A stretch of DNA of 64,000 nt from Algoriphagus sp. (GTDB lineage Bacteria > Bacteroidota > Bacteroidia > Cytophagales > Cyclobacteriaceae): assembly GCA_018336015.1 (NCBI GenBank), contig JAGXQZ010000013.1:24403-88402 (forward strand), written 5' to 3'. Positions 44,055-53,044 of the stretch are shown here, one piece after another (within the stretch, counting starts at the first letter, position 1; each line of letters starts with the position of its first letter). Under the pieces are notes generated by a model. The model had not been told where the DNA came from, searched no databases, and saw only the letters and a program-made list of their open reading frames with translations. The position numbers were made by a program, and so were the translations under genes.

Positions 44055-44498
44055 TCAGGATTCGGATTCAGTTTGGTTTAGGTAATTTTTTACTTGTAAG
44101 CTTCGCAGAAAAATCAGAATCAGTGGGATGAGCCATATCAATTCGTTGAATACCAAATGAAAAATGCTGCGCTTGTTCCAACCCAAATCAGGTGCAAATC
44201 CCAACGTAAACCAGATGGCAAGGATGATTTTCCCTGTAATTCCTGCTAAAATCAGCCAGACCCATGACACGGGATAAAAGGCCGAGAAGAAAATGACCAA
44301 TCCTACCAAGATCCCAAGTCCTCCAAAGTATCCCGCTGGCAAGGGTTCTAGACCAGTATTGCCCATGGCCATCCATCGCAGTAGCTCTTCTCCAAAATAT
44401 TTGTAGAAGGCAGACCAAGCGATCGTATACATCCCTGCTAAGAGCAGCAATCCGCGGAAGTGCATGGGAAACGTGGGAAAGCTCGGTTTTTGATCCAT
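44055..44498 (-). CDS. Four-helix membrane protein of unknown function
   Basis: The frame opens at a GTG (44531), but ATG 44498 is the better start and gives 147 aa (MDQKPSFPTFPMHF...). Four hydrophobic segments (GLLLLAGMYTIAWSAF, YFGGLGILVGLVIFF, WVWLILAGITGKIILAIWF, ELIWLIPLILIFL) make it an integral membrane protein. I do not recognise a family. It is divergent from the amidase gene (74 nt between the chosen starts), 104 nt upstream of polA. Confidence 0.75.
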   Translation of the reverse strand: MDQKPSFPTFPMHFRGLLLLAGMYTIAWSAFYKYFGEELLRWMAMGNTGLEPLPAGYFGGLGILVGLVIFFSAFYPVSWVWLILAGITGKIILAIWFTLGFAPDLGWNKRSIFHLVFNELIWLIPLILIFLRSLQVKNYLNQTESES

Positions 44499-44572
44499 GG
44501 GTGGTTTGATTTTTTTTGGGTAATTGAACACCTTCAGGCGCTACTTGTTTGGCAATTACACAAAACTATCCA

Positions 44573-46252
44573 ATGGAACGAAAAAATCACCTAGGCTCCC
44601 GTCCTTTTCTGGCACTTGGAGCTGCAGCCGTACTTGCATTTGGCTTTACGCTTGGAAGAAATTTTGGTGACATCACACCAGCCACTATCGATTCGGCAGC
44701 GGACTTGATTGGCCTTTCCTATACTCCGCAGGAAAAAGACAGCATGATCGCTACGCTAAACAACCATCGCAGCAATTTTGAAATCCTACGCAAGACCAAG
44801 CTGGAAAATTCGGTTGCTCCATCCTTGGTATTCAATCCTCTACCACAAGGATTTTTCCCAAGTCAAGACCAAAGAGCATACGACTGGGGGTTGCCAAGTA
44901 AAGTAGAACTCCCGGCTAAGGAAAATGACATCGCCTACCTTCCGGTTAGCCACCTTTCCGTTTTGATCAAAAACAAACAAATCAGCTCGGAGCGACTGAC
45001 CAAAATCTACTTGGATCGGATCAAAACCTATTCTGACACACTAGAATGCCTTGTGACACTGATGGAGGAGACTGCTTTGCAAAAGGCCCGAGCCATGGAC
45101 AAGGAACTGTCTGAAGGCAAATACCGCGGACCATTGCATGGCATTCCTTACGGGATCAAAGATCTTTTGGCTGTAAAGAACACTAAAACCACTTGGGGAG
45201 CGATGCCCTACAAGGATCAGGTCATCGATGAGACTGCCACGGTGGTTCAAAAACTGGAAGAAGCAGGTGGGGTCTTGGTTGGAAAGTTTACCCTTGGCGC
45301 CTTGGCAATGGGAGATGTATGGTTTGGCGGGGTGACCAAAAATCCCTGGAATCTCAAGCAGGGGTCTAGTGGTTCCTCGGCTGGGTCGGCTTCAGCGGTC
45401 AGTGCAGGGCTTGTTCCTTTTGCCATCGGTACAGAAACACTCGGATCGATCGTTTCCCCTTCTACCCGGAATGGGGTGACTGGCTTGAGGCCCACCTATG
45501 GCAGGGTAAGTAAGCATGGTGCGATGGCCCTAAGCTGGTCGATGGACAAGATCGGTCCCATTTCCCGTTCCACTTTGGACAATGCAATCGTGCTTTCCGT
45601 GATCAATGGAATGGATGAAAAAGATGCCAGTACAATTCCTGCGGCTTTCAATTATTCTGCAAAGAATGAGGTCAAAAAACTCAAAATCGGTTACTTCAAA
45701 ACGTTTTTTGAAGGCGATCGGCCCAATATCAAAAATGACCAAGCGGTGTTGGAAGTGTTGAAAAATCAGGGAATCGAGCTTCATCCGCTCGAACTCAAAA
45801 CCAGTATCAATGCTGCGCCTTTGGTGTCCATGCTGATGGTAGAAGGCGCGGCAGCCTTTGATGAGTTGACCCGACTGGATTTGGATGATCAGATGGTCGC
45901 GCAGCATCGCAATGCCTGGCCAAACCTATTTCGGGCCGCGAGATTCATTCCTGCCGTAGAATATGTGCAAATGAGCCGTCAGCGAAGTGTTTTGATCAAA
46001 GAAATGCACGAATTAATGAAAGGATATGATGTGATTGTCACTCCATCTTTTGCAGGGCAGCAGTTGCAGATCACTAACCTGACGGGTCATCCTGCCCTTT
46101 GTCTGCCCAATGGCTTTGCTCCAAACGGAAGCCCGACTTCCATCACCCTTTTGGCAAATCTTTTTGATGAAGAAAAATTGATCATGGTGGGAAGACTAAT
46201 CCAGGAAAACACTGACTGGCAAGCCAAACGGCCTCCGATGTTTGATAAGTAG
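44573..46252 (+). CDS. Exported amidase-signature hydrolase
   Basis: Amidase-signature enzymes cleave amides with a Ser-cisSer-Lys triad. This 559-aa protein (ATG 44573, not TTG 44549) has the catalytic Lys in GIPYGIKDLLAV and the serine loop QGSSGSSAGSASAV with GTETLGSI. Unlike GatA of the tRNA amidotransferase it starts with a hydrophobic anchor (FLALGAAAVLAFGFTLG) and has no gatB/gatC nearby, so an envelope role is more likely than tRNA charging. The C-terminal ITNLTGHPALCLPNGFAPNG is typical of the family. It ends at a strong bidirectional terminator. Confidence 0.9.
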   Translation: MERKNHLGSRPFLALGAAAVLAFGFTLGRNFGDITPATIDSAADLIGLSYTPQEKDSMIATLNNHRSNFEILRKTKLENSVAPSLVFNPLPQGFFPSQDQRAYDWGLPSKVELPAKENDIAYLPVSHLSVLIKNKQISSERLTKIYLDRIKTYSDTLECLVTLMEETALQKARAMDKELSEGKYRGPLHGIPYGIKDLLAVKNTKTTWGAMPYKDQVIDETATVVQKLEEAGGVLVGKFTLGALAMGDVWFGGVTKNPWNLKQGSSGSSAGSASAVSAGLVPFAIGTETLGSIVSPSTRNGVTGLRPTYGRVSKHGAMALSWSMDKIGPISRSTLDNAIVLSVINGMDEKDASTIPAAFNYSAKNEVKKLKIGYFKTFFEGDRPNIKNDQAVLEVLKNQGIELHPLELKTSINAAPLVSMLMVEGAAAFDELTRLDLDDQMVAQHRNAWPNLFRAARFIPAVEYVQMSRQRSVLIKEMHELMKGYDVIVTPSFAGQQLQITNLTGHPALCLPNGFAPNGSPTSITLLANLFDEEKLIMVGRLIQENTDWQAKRPPMFDK

Positions 46253-46253
46253 C

Positions 46254-46288
46254 AAAAAGGGCTCTCAGTTTTTTTGAGAGCCCTTTTT
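46254..46288. terminator. Bidirectional terminator between amidase and lipoprotein genes
   Basis: AAAAAGGGCTCTCA (46254-46267) pairs perfectly with TGAGAGCCCTTTTT (46275-46288), a 14-bp stem with A and T tails that can act in both directions. Confidence 0.92.
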
Positions 46289-46290
46289 GC

Positions 46291-46848
46291 TTATTTCAGT
46301 AGACCTGAAATTTTAATATGCGTAGGTTTCAAAAACATCACCTTTTGAGTAGTCTCGATGAGGTAATGGTCCACTTTTCCTGTGGATTGGTTGAGATAAA
46401 GCTCGCCTGAAGTGGCTGAGAAGAAAAACAGATTTTCCTCCCTCATTTTAAAAGTGATAGAGGCAGGATAATTTTGAAAATACCTGACCTTGATTTCCTT
46501 CACTTTACCTTTGGAATCCGGCAAAAGACGATGAACCAAATAGTCTGAGATCGTTTCTGTGGAATAAGAACTCGCCAAGGAAGGAATATTGATATCAGCC
46601 TGATAGAAATAGTCAAATTCCTCTTTCCAATCCTGAATGGAATAAACCACTTCCTCGGTTTGCTCTTCCCCGTTGATCGCGGACGTCTTGATGACTGTCA
46701 CACTATCAAGTTTTCCGATTTCGAGATCTAGAAAGCTCTTTACATCAAAGTAGGGTAACTTTTCGAGCTTACCCTCTTTACTAGAAGATGTACAGGAAAA
46801 GGCTGCCCAAATGAACAGCCCCAAGAGTGAGAATTTTAGAATTTTCAT
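46291..46848 (-). CDS. Putative lipoprotein
   Basis: The 185-aa protein has a lipoprotein signal (MKILKFSLLGLFIWAAFSC, lipobox AFSC, Cys19) followed by a soluble domain (YFDVKSFLDLEIGKLDSVTVIKT; the rest is rich in strands). I do not recognise a named family. It overlaps the gpmI stop by 4 nt (ATGA) and so is translated with it, a pairing that recurs in no pathway I know. Confidence 0.8.
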   Translation of the reverse strand: MKILKFSLLGLFIWAAFSCTSSSKEGKLEKLPYFDVKSFLDLEIGKLDSVTVIKTSAINGEEQTEEVVYSIQDWKEEFDYFYQADINIPSLASSYSTETISDYLVHRLLPDSKGKVKEIKVRYFQNYPASITFKMREENLFFFSATSGELYLNQSTGKVDHYLIETTQKVMFLKPTHIKISGLLK

Positions 46849-48371
46849 GAGTTTAACAGGATATCTCCGGTCATTTCTGATGGGATATTCACCCCCATGA
46901 GGGTAAGAATGGTAGGTGCCAAGTCCCCCAATTTCCCGTCTTTCACCGGAAGTTGTTCTTTGCCATCAACCAATATAAAGGGTACCAAGTTAGTCGTGTG
47001 AGCTGTGTTTGGCGTGCCATCCTCATTAATCATCATGTCTGAGTTACCATGATCCGCGATGACGATGACAGTGTATCCATTTTCCAAGGCTGTGGTGACC
47101 ACGCTTTGCGCACAGGCATCGACGGCTTCACAGGCTTTGACAGCAGCATCAAAATCTCCTGTATGCCCCACCATGTCTGCATTGGCAAAATTGAGACAGA
47201 TGAAATCAGCACTTTTCTTTTTGAGTTCAGGATTGATTTTAGCTGCTATTTCAAAAGCACTCATTTCAGGCTTGAGGTCATAGGTAGCGACTTTTGGAGA
47301 AGGACAAAGCAATCTGCTTTCCCCTTCAAATTCTTTTTCTCTACCTCCCGAAAAGAAAAACGTCACATGTGGATACTTTTCGGTCTCAGCGATACGGATT
47401 TGCTTTTTACCTGCACCTTCTAGGACTTCTCCAAGCGTATTATTGAGATTGTCTTTTTCAAATAATACCTGAACACCGGTGAAGGTGTCGTCATAGTTGG
47501 TAAACGTGATGTAGTCGAGGGACAGCTTTTTCATGTTGTAATCCTCAAAATCACGCTGGGTCAAGACCTGTGTTATCTCTCTTCCACGGTCGGTGCGGAA
47601 ATTGAAGCAGATGACCAAATCACCTTCTTCGATGACCGCGATTGGCTTGTTGTTGGTACCTGCCTGAATGATCGGACGGATAAATTCGTCAGTCACATTG
47701 TTTTCATAGGATTTTTTGATGGAGGCTAGGATGTCTTTCGACTTTTCTCCTTCGCCATGTACCATCGCATCATAGGCAAGTTTCACTCGTTCCCAACGGT
47801 TGTCCCGATCCATGGAGTAATACCTTCCAATGACTGAGGCGATTTTGCCTGCTGAGGTTTTTAGGTACTCCTGAAGGTCTGCCAAATACTTGATTCCGCC
47901 TTTTGGATCGGTATCTCTACCGTCTGTGAAGGCATGGATAAATACCTGATCCATGCCATGGTGCTTGGCAGCATCACACAATCCTTTGAGGTGATCGATA
48001 TGTGCATGGACTCCACCATCTGAAACTAGTCCAATGAAGTGGGCTTTTTTCTTCTCAGCTTTTGTTTTTTCAAATGCAGCTGCCAAAACAGGATGGGTGT
48101 TAAGTTCCCCGTGTTTCACAGCCTGATTGATTTTGACTAGGTCTTGATAGACCACCCGGCCTGCGCCGATATTCATGTGGCCTACTTCAGAGTTACCCAT
48201 TTGTCCTTCCGGAAGACCCACGGCAAGACCGGAGGCTTCAAGCTTGGCATGGGGATATTTGGTGTAAAGGCTATCCACAAATGGCGTTTTGGCCTTGTCA
48301 ATTGCAGAAACTGCCGGGTTGGTCGCGATACCCCAACCGTCCAAAATCATCAATAAAACTTTCTTATCCAT
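46845..48371 (-). CDS. gpmI: 2,3-bisphosphoglycerate-independent phosphoglycerate mutase (GpmI)
   Basis: GpmI interconverts 3- and 2-phosphoglycerate through a phosphoserine. The 508-aa protein has the metal site Asp11 in LDGWG, the phosphoserine Ser61 in MGNSEVGHMNIGAG, HAFTDGRDTDPKGG, RYYSMDRDNRWER and the C-terminal metal motif HGNSD. An exact -7 box lies 4 nt before the ATG. It is coupled to the lipoprotein gene downstream. Confidence 0.97.
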   Translation of the reverse strand: MDKKVLLMILDGWGIATNPAVSAIDKAKTPFVDSLYTKYPHAKLEASGLAVGLPEGQMGNSEVGHMNIGAGRVVYQDLVKINQAVKHGELNTHPVLAAAFEKTKAEKKKAHFIGLVSDGGVHAHIDHLKGLCDAAKHHGMDQVFIHAFTDGRDTDPKGGIKYLADLQEYLKTSAGKIASVIGRYYSMDRDNRWERVKLAYDAMVHGEGEKSKDILASIKKSYENNVTDEFIRPIIQAGTNNKPIAVIEEGDLVICFNFRTDRGREITQVLTQRDFEDYNMKKLSLDYITFTNYDDTFTGVQVLFEKDNLNNTLGEVLEGAGKKQIRIAETEKYPHVTFFFSGGREKEFEGESRLLCPSPKVATYDLKPEMSAFEIAAKINPELKKKSADFICLNFANADMVGHTGDFDAAVKACEAVDACAQSVVTTALENGYTVIVIADHGNSDMMINEDGTPNTAHTTNLVPFILVDGKEQLPVKDGKLGDLAPTILTLMGVNIPSEMTGDILLNS

Positions 48372-48375
48372 GGGG

Positions 48376-48383
48376 CAAATATA
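48376..48383 (-). promoter_or_regulatory. TATATTTG -7 box directly before gpmI
   Basis: TATATTTG (minus strand) ends 4 nt (CCCC) before the gpmI ATG at 48371, so the transcript would start at about the start codon. Confidence 0.5.
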
Positions 48384-48508
48384 TTACTTTTCGATCCAAT
48401 CTTTCCCCCAAAAAGATATCAGGCAAATCTTGTCTTGGATTTTTCCATAGGATCTAAAACAACTTTTGAATACAGATTTTTTGGCTTGGAATTTGCAAAA
48501 ATGGGTTG

Positions 48509-48901
48509 ATGCTCAAGGTTAACCTGATCCTATTCTTACTTCTTTGGATTTCGCCATTGGTGGAAAGCGGCTCAGCCTCTCAGATTGATCCGATCATTTC
48601 GGCGATACAGGGAGGCTCAAGCAGTGAATTGGCTAGGTATTTCAATCCTACTATCTCTTTGAATATCAATGGACAACAAGGAGAGTATTCCAAAAACCAA
48701 GCAGAAATAGTACTCAAGGACTTTTTCAAAAAAAATCCACCGATTGATTTTTCTCTTGTTTTCAAGAATGAAAACCAAAGCAGTGTAAGTACTTACATCG
48801 GAGAATATGCCTCCGGTCAGGGCTCTTACAAAGTGTTTATTAAAGTGTCCCAAGTGGAAAATTCCTTCCGAATTTATGGGCTGGACTTTGTGAAAAGCTA
48901 G
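48509..48901 (+). CDS. DUF4783-family exported protein
   Basis: The 130-aa protein (ATG 48509) has a signal peptide (MLKVNLILFLLLWISPLVESGSA) followed by a small alpha/beta fold typical of DUF4783 (IISAIQGGSSSELARYFNP; GEYSKNQAEIVLKDFFKK; YKVFIKVSQVENSFRIYGLDF), related to the NTF2-like superfamily. It is probably periplasmic. It lies 53 nt before nadC on the same strand, a pairing common in Bacteroidota. Confidence 0.85.
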   Translation: MLKVNLILFLLLWISPLVESGSASQIDPIISAIQGGSSSELARYFNPTISLNINGQQGEYSKNQAEIVLKDFFKKNPPIDFSLVFKNENQSSVSTYIGEYASGQGSYKVFIKVSQVENSFRIYGLDFVKS

Positions 48902-48942
48902 TTTTCTAAAAAAGTTTTCGGTTTCCAGCCAGCCAAAAAGGC

Positions 48943-48950
48943 TATTTTTG
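48943..48950 (+). promoter_or_regulatory. TATTTTTG -7 box directly before nadC
   Basis: TATTTTTG ends 4 nt before the nadC ATG at 48955. It overlaps a small hairpin (AGCC 48931-48934, loop AAAAA, GGCT 48940-48943) that may end the upstream transcript. Confidence 0.5.
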
Positions 48951-48954
48951 CTTC

Positions 48955-49812
48955 ATGAAACCAGCTTATTTGACTCCCGAGGCATTACAGAATTTTATCA
49001 GCTCTGCATTGAGCGAGGATATTGGGCCTGGAGATTTTTCTTCTTTGGCGTCTATTCCCGAGAATAAGCAAGGCAAAGCCAAGTTGATCATCAAAGATGC
49101 TGGAATCTTGGCCGGAGTTGAGTTAGCAGGGATGATTTTTACAGCCGTGGATCCTGGGCTACAGGTTGAGTTTTTGAAGAAAGATGGAGACCAAGTCGAT
49201 CCTGGAGATATCGGTTTGATTGTTTCGGGTTCTTCTGTTTCGATCTTGTCTGCCGAAAGGCTTGTACTCAATTGCATGCAGCGAATGAGTGCCATCGCAA
49301 CTAAAACCCATCAGCTTACCCAATTGATTTTTCACACGAAAGCGCGTCTGATGGACACTCGTAAGACGACTCCCAATTTTCGTCTGATGGAAAAATGGGC
49401 CGTGCACATCGGAGGAGGTGTCAATCACCGGTTTGCACTCTATGACATGGTGATGCTCAAAGACAATCATGTGGACTTTGCAGGAGGAATTCGTGAGGCG
49501 ATCACTCGCACGAAAAAGTACCTCGCTGAAAATGGGCTAAACCTTAAGATCGAAATCGAAACCCGAAATCTCAATGAAGTCAAAGAAGTACTGGAAGTCG
49601 GTGGAATCGATTACATCATGTTGGACAACATGGACTACGCTACGATGCGAGAAGCTGTGCAGTTGATTGGGGGAAGATACTCTACCGAAGCTTCGGGAGG
49701 AATCACCGAGGAAACCCTCGCAGCAGTGGCCGAATGTGGGGTCGATTACATTTCTATGGGCGCTTTGACCCACTCGGTAAGGAGCTTGGATATCAGCTTA
49801 AAAGCTTTTTAA
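48955..49812 (+). CDS. nadC: Nicotinate-nucleotide pyrophosphorylase (NadC)
   Basis: NadC converts quinolinate and PRPP to nicotinate mononucleotide in NAD synthesis. The 285-aa protein shows the expected segments: ALSEDIGPGDFSS, SAERLVLNCMQRMSAIAT, RLMDTRKTTPNFRLMEKWAV with the quinolinate-binding Arg/Lys residues, HRFALYDMVMLKDNH and the phosphate-binding EASGGITEETL. nadA and nadB are not in the window. The start codon is 4 nt from an exact -7 box. Confidence 0.96.
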   Translation: MKPAYLTPEALQNFISSALSEDIGPGDFSSLASIPENKQGKAKLIIKDAGILAGVELAGMIFTAVDPGLQVEFLKKDGDQVDPGDIGLIVSGSSVSILSAERLVLNCMQRMSAIATKTHQLTQLIFHTKARLMDTRKTTPNFRLMEKWAVHIGGGVNHRFALYDMVMLKDNHVDFAGGIREAITRTKKYLAENGLNLKIEIETRNLNEVKEVLEVGGIDYIMLDNMDYATMREAVQLIGGRYSTEASGGITEETLAAVAECGVDYISMGALTHSVRSLDISLKAF

Positions 49813-49874
49813 GACGTGGTAAGGCAATTCTAGGTTCGCCAATGTGAGTGTCTTCATTCTCATTAATTCCGAAC

Positions 49875-50807
49875 TTACTTTTTTAAGAAATCCACATTCC
49901 GTTTGATCCCTGAGAATTTGGTGCGTTTTACCGCAGATTTGGAAAAAACTCTTAAAAACGTTTCCTCCGTCATTTCGACCCATTCTTTGTTTGAAAAGTT
50001 GGCTAATTCCTCATTGGGTTTAAATGCCGGTTCTTGATGCGGTCGGGAAAAGCGATTCCAAGGACACACATCCTGACAGATATCGCAGCCGAAAACCCAG
50101 TTTTCCATCTTTCCAGCAAACTCATTCGGAATGGCCTCTTTGAGTTCGATGGTCAAATACGAGATACACTTTGACGCATCAATCACCTCTGGCTGTACAA
50201 TGGCATCGGTGGGACAGGCATCCATGCAGGCGGTGCAAGTACCACAATAGTCTTTCGCTAGAGGCGTGTCGGGTGTCGCTTCCAGATCGATGATCAACTC
50301 CGCCAAAAAGAAAAAACTGCCCATCTGCCGATTGAGAAGCAGACTGTTTTTCCCAATCCAACCCAGTCCGGCTCGCTGTGCCCACTGCCGCTCCATGACA
50401 GGTGCAGAGTCTACAAAGGAGCGCCCGTTGATTTCGCCGATTTCTTCCCGTAGCACTTCCAAAAACTCCGTGAGCTTAGCCCGAATCACGTCGTGGTAAT
50501 CCTGGCCATAAGCGTATTTGGCGAGCTTGAGGTCTTCGGGCTGATGAGGAAGCTGCTTTTCCGGGTAGTAATTGTAGATCAGGGAAACCACCGTTTTGGC
50601 TCCTTCGACGAGTTTGGTGGGATCCAATCGCTTGTCAAAGTGATTGGCTAGGTAGGCCATTTTTCCTTGATAGTTGCGATTGAGCCACTCTTCCAATCTG
50701 GAGGCTTCTGAGTCCAAAAAACCTGCTTTGGCAATCCCGCAATAGTCAAACCCCAGTCGTTTGGCGGTGGATTTAAGGATTTGGGCGTGTTTTTCGGAGG
50801 AGGTCAT
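49875..50807 (-). CDS. queG: Epoxyqueuosine reductase (QueG)
   Basis: QueG is a cobalamin- and iron-sulfur-dependent reductase that makes queuosine in tRNA. The 310-aa protein has the N-terminal DUF1730 domain ([31 protein letters not shown]) and two 4Fe-4S motifs ([14 protein letters not shown] and [11 protein letters not shown]). It lacks the long C-terminal HEAT-repeat domain of some homologues. It needs B12, which is also the cofactor expected for the CarH-like regulator of this window. Confidence 0.95.
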   Translation of the reverse strand: MTSSEKHAQILKSTAKRLGFDYCGIAKAGFLDSEASRLEEWLNRNYQGKMAYLANHFDKRLDPTKLVEGAKTVVSLIYNYYPEKQLPHQPEDLKLAKYAYGQDYHDVIRAKLTEFLEVLREEIGEINGRSFVDSAPVMERQWAQRAGLGWIGKNSLLLNRQMGSFFFLAELIIDLEATPDTPLAKDYCGTCTACMDACPTDAIVQPEVIDASKCISYLTIELKEAIPNEFAGKMENWVFGCDICQDVCPWNRFSRPHQEPAFKPNEELANFSNKEWVEMTEETFLRVFSKSAVKRTKFSGIKRNVDFLKK

Positions 50808-50847
50808 AGCAATACGAAAAGTAGGTTAAATCATTTTAATGAGGAAA

Positions 50848-50894
50848 TTGAAAACATTCATAAAAAGACACGTATATTTCAAGTGAACACGTGT
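50848..50894 (+). promoter_or_regulatory. Promoter and operator of the toxin-antitoxin pair
   Basis: TTG (50848-50850) lies 22 nt before TATATTTC (50873-50880), one base off the -7 consensus. The box is flanked by ACACGT (50868-50873) and the palindrome ACACGTGT (50887-50894), a plausible autoregulatory operator just before the antitoxin start at 50899. Confidence 0.45.
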
Positions 50895-50898
50895 GATT

Positions 50899-51156
50899 AT
50901 GAAAACGAAACTAACCTTGACCGTCAAAAAAGAGATTGTAGAAAAAGCCAAGAGAAGGGCTGCAGGCCAGGGAATTTCTCTATCCAAGATGATTGAGAAT
51001 ATTTTTGAAAAGGAAGATCCTTCTGTTCAATACTCAGAATCACAACTTGCTGCTAAAAAACTCCTAGAAAGATTAGAGGAAATGGAATCTACAAAGGCAC
51101 CACTAGAGTCTGACAAAGTAGCTTTAACTAAATATTTGAAAGAAAAATATGGTTAA
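50899..51156 (+). CDS. DUF6364-family antitoxin
   Basis: The 85-aa protein (ATG 50899; GTG 50893 in the operator is less likely) has the DUF6364 pattern: a short strand MKTKLTLTVKKEIVEKAKRRAAGQGISLSKMIENIF, given here as KTKLTLTV then VEKAKRRAAGQG and ISLSKMIE, i.e. a ribbon-helix-helix DNA-binding domain. The charged C-terminal part (LLERLEEMESTKAPLE) should wrap the toxin. It overlaps the PIN toxin gene by 8 nt, the usual arrangement. Confidence 0.88.
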   Translation: MKTKLTLTVKKEIVEKAKRRAAGQGISLSKMIENIFEKEDPSVQYSESQLAAKKLLERLEEMESTKAPLESDKVALTKYLKEKYG

Positions 51157-51559
51157 GATTTTTCTGGATACCAATGTGGTCTTAGACATCATTGGGAAAA
51201 GAGAACCATTTTACCAGGAAGCAAAATTATTTTTGGATTTGCATGCCAACGGCCTAGCCAAACTTCAAATAGCGGAAAGCAGTATCGGAAATCTTTATTA
51301 CTTGGCGTTCAATGTGTACAAATTGCCTTACTCTGAATTTACGATGAGTCACTTTTTTAAAGCCTGTGAAATACTTTCAGCAGGCAAAGATTTGATATAT
51401 AAATCTTTGGAATCCGATTTTAAAGACAAAGAAGACGCTTTGCAGTACTATACGGCTTTAATGAATGGATGCGATTTTTTGGTCACAAGGGATAAAAAAG
51501 ACTTTAAATTTGCCAAAGAAATCCGTGTCCTCTCCCCAAAGGAATTTTTCTCGAACTAA
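51149..51559 (+). CDS. PIN-domain toxin ribonuclease (VapC-like)
   Basis: VapC-type toxins cut specific RNAs, often tRNA or rRNA, with a metal held by four acidic residues. In this 136-aa protein these are Asp7 (FLDTNV), Glu43 (AESSI), Asp96 (KEDALQY) and Asp115 (VTRDKKDF), so it should be active. The RNA target is unknown. It forms a two-gene unit with the DUF6364 antitoxin through an 8-nt overlap. Nothing around it marks a mobile element. Confidence 0.9.
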   Translation: MVKIFLDTNVVLDIIGKREPFYQEAKLFLDLHANGLAKLQIAESSIGNLYYLAFNVYKLPYSEFTMSHFFKACEILSAGKDLIYKSLESDFKDKEDALQYYTALMNGCDFLVTRDKKDFKFAKEIRVLSPKEFFSN

Positions 51560-51790
51560 TTAATCCTCTCCCCTCCTCAAATCCTCCCGATCCTGATACC
51601 ACTGCTCATCAAAGGTCTCCTCGATTTCAACTGGTGCAGCCAAAACCGCCCACACCATCCACAAGATCAAAAATGGCCCTGCCAAAAAAATCGCCCAAAT
51701 CAAAACCTGCGCGATATTGAACTGAATTAAAGTGACAAAAAGGATTAACACTCCCGTCACGATCCCTACTGCGCTGTGATAGTTTTGCAT
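51560..51790 (-). CDS. Small two-helix membrane protein
   Basis: The 76-aa protein has two hydrophobic helices (AVGIVTGVLILFVTLIQF; VLIWAIFLAGPFLILWMVWAVL, given in part) and an acidic C-terminal tail (EIEETFDEQWYQDREDLRRGED). I do not recognise a family. It stands alone, convergent with the PIN toxin gene (stop codons abut) and divergent from the VWA gene. Confidence 0.6.
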   Translation of the reverse strand: MQNYHSAVGIVTGVLILFVTLIQFNIAQVLIWAIFLAGPFLILWMVWAVLAAPVEIEETFDEQWYQDREDLRRGED

Positions 51791-51915
51791 CTTTTCACCG
51801 GTTTTTATTAGGAATACTAAACTCAGCAGCCTCTCCCTTTGTTAAACCCTCAACAAACCCAGTAATTCAATTCTTGATCCTTAGACTTCTGTTACCTTAC
51901 AAAAAGTCTTGAATC

Positions 51916-51939
51916 TTGTGTCTAATCTCTAGCTTCTTG
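51916..51939 (+). repeat. Second copy of the TTGTGTCTAA...CTTCTTG unit
   Basis: This 24-nt unit shares TTGTGTCTAA and CTTCTTG with the copy at 41091-41114. It ends 2 nt before the VWA start codon. Confidence 0.55.
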
Positions 51940-51941
51940 AA

Positions 51942-53042
51942 ATGAAAGGATTTCGCTTTACGCAATACGTGCCTCCACAGGACCCGGAGAAAAACACTTT
52001 CGAAAACCTGCTTAACATATTTCTTCAGCTCGTTACCATGACGGGAGGAGATGTGGCTGAGGCGCTGAGCTGGCTAACCAATCTGGACAAGCGGTACAAC
52101 CTTACCAATCCCAACTACGGCATTGGGGACTTTATTGAGGACCTCAAATCCAAAGGCTACCTGACTGAGGAAAACCAAAAGGGAGAGTTCAAAATCACCG
52201 GAAAAGCCGAGCAGACGATTCGTAAATCCGCTTTGGAAGAAATCTTTGGCAAACTCAAGCGAGGAAAATCAGGACAGCATAAAACCACCCATTCCGGAAC
52301 TGGAGATGAGCGAGGTACCGACCGTCGGGCCTTCGAATTCGGAGACAATTTGGATCAGATCGCATTGACCGATTCCCTACGAAATGCTCAAGCCAATCAC
52401 GGCCTTTCGGGTGATTACCTGCTCACGGAGGATGATTTGGAAGTCATGGAAAATGAGGTCAGATCGCAGACCTCCACGGTGCTGATGATCGACATTTCCC
52501 ACTCCATGATCCTTTATGGGGAAGACCGGATCACCCCGGCCAAAAAGGTGGCCATGGCTTTGGCCGAACTGATCAAAACCCGATACCCTAAGGACACTTT
52601 AGACATTATCGTCTTTGGAAATGATGCCTGGCAGATCGAAATCAAGGATTTGCCCTACCTCCAAGTGGGTCCTTACCATACCAATACCGTTGCTGGGTTA
52701 GAGCTTGCGATGGATTTGCTTCGCCGAAGAAAAAATCCCAATAAGCAAATCTTCATGATCACCGACGGTAAGCCTACTTGCCTCAAAGTCGGGATCAAAT
52801 ACTATAAAAACGCCTTTGGCATCGACAGCAAAATCCTCGCGGAAACGCTCAAACTAGCGGCCCAATGCCGAAAGCTGAAAATCCCCGTGACGACCTTTAT
52901 GATTGCCTCGGATCCTTACCTCAAAGAATTTGTAAAAGAGTTTACCAAAGTCAACAACGGCAATGCCTACTACAGTAGCCTGAAGGGACTTGGGGACCTC
53001 ATTTTTGAAGATTATAGACGAAACCGCACCAAACGCTTCTAA
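51942..53042 (+). CDS. VWA-domain protein paired with an AAA+ ATPase
   Basis: The 366-aa cytoplasmic protein has a helical N-terminal half (residues 1-150) and a C-terminal von Willebrand A domain. The MIDAS metal site is complete: DISHS (Asp184, Ser186, Ser188), a later Thr in the HTNTVAG segment, and MITDGKP. No signal peptide or membrane helix is visible. The AAA+ gene follows after 2 nt. VWA/MoxR-type pairs act as metal-insertion or protein-remodelling machines in other bacteria; which client this pair serves is not evident, as no chelatase or oxidase gene is adjacent. Confidence 0.88.
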   Translation: MKGFRFTQYVPPQDPEKNTFENLLNIFLQLVTMTGGDVAEALSWLTNLDKRYNLTNPNYGIGDFIEDLKSKGYLTEENQKGEFKITGKAEQTIRKSALEEIFGKLKRGKSGQHKTTHSGTGDERGTDRRAFEFGDNLDQIALTDSLRNAQANHGLSGDYLLTEDDLEVMENEVRSQTSTVLMIDISHSMILYGEDRITPAKKVAMALAELIKTRYPKDTLDIIVFGNDAWQIEIKDLPYLQVGPYHTNTVAGLELAMDLLRRRKNPNKQIFMITDGKPTCLKVGIKYYKNAFGIDSKILAETLKLAAQCRKLKIPVTTFMIASDPYLKEFVKEFTKVNNGNAYYSSLKGLGDLIFEDYRRNRTKRF

Positions 53043-53044
53043 GC

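Noticed and set aside
42847..44085. 412-codon plus-strand frame opposite polA
   Set aside because: It is fully antisense to conserved PolA domains and its Phe/Leu/His-rich translation is what codon bias on the other strand produces.
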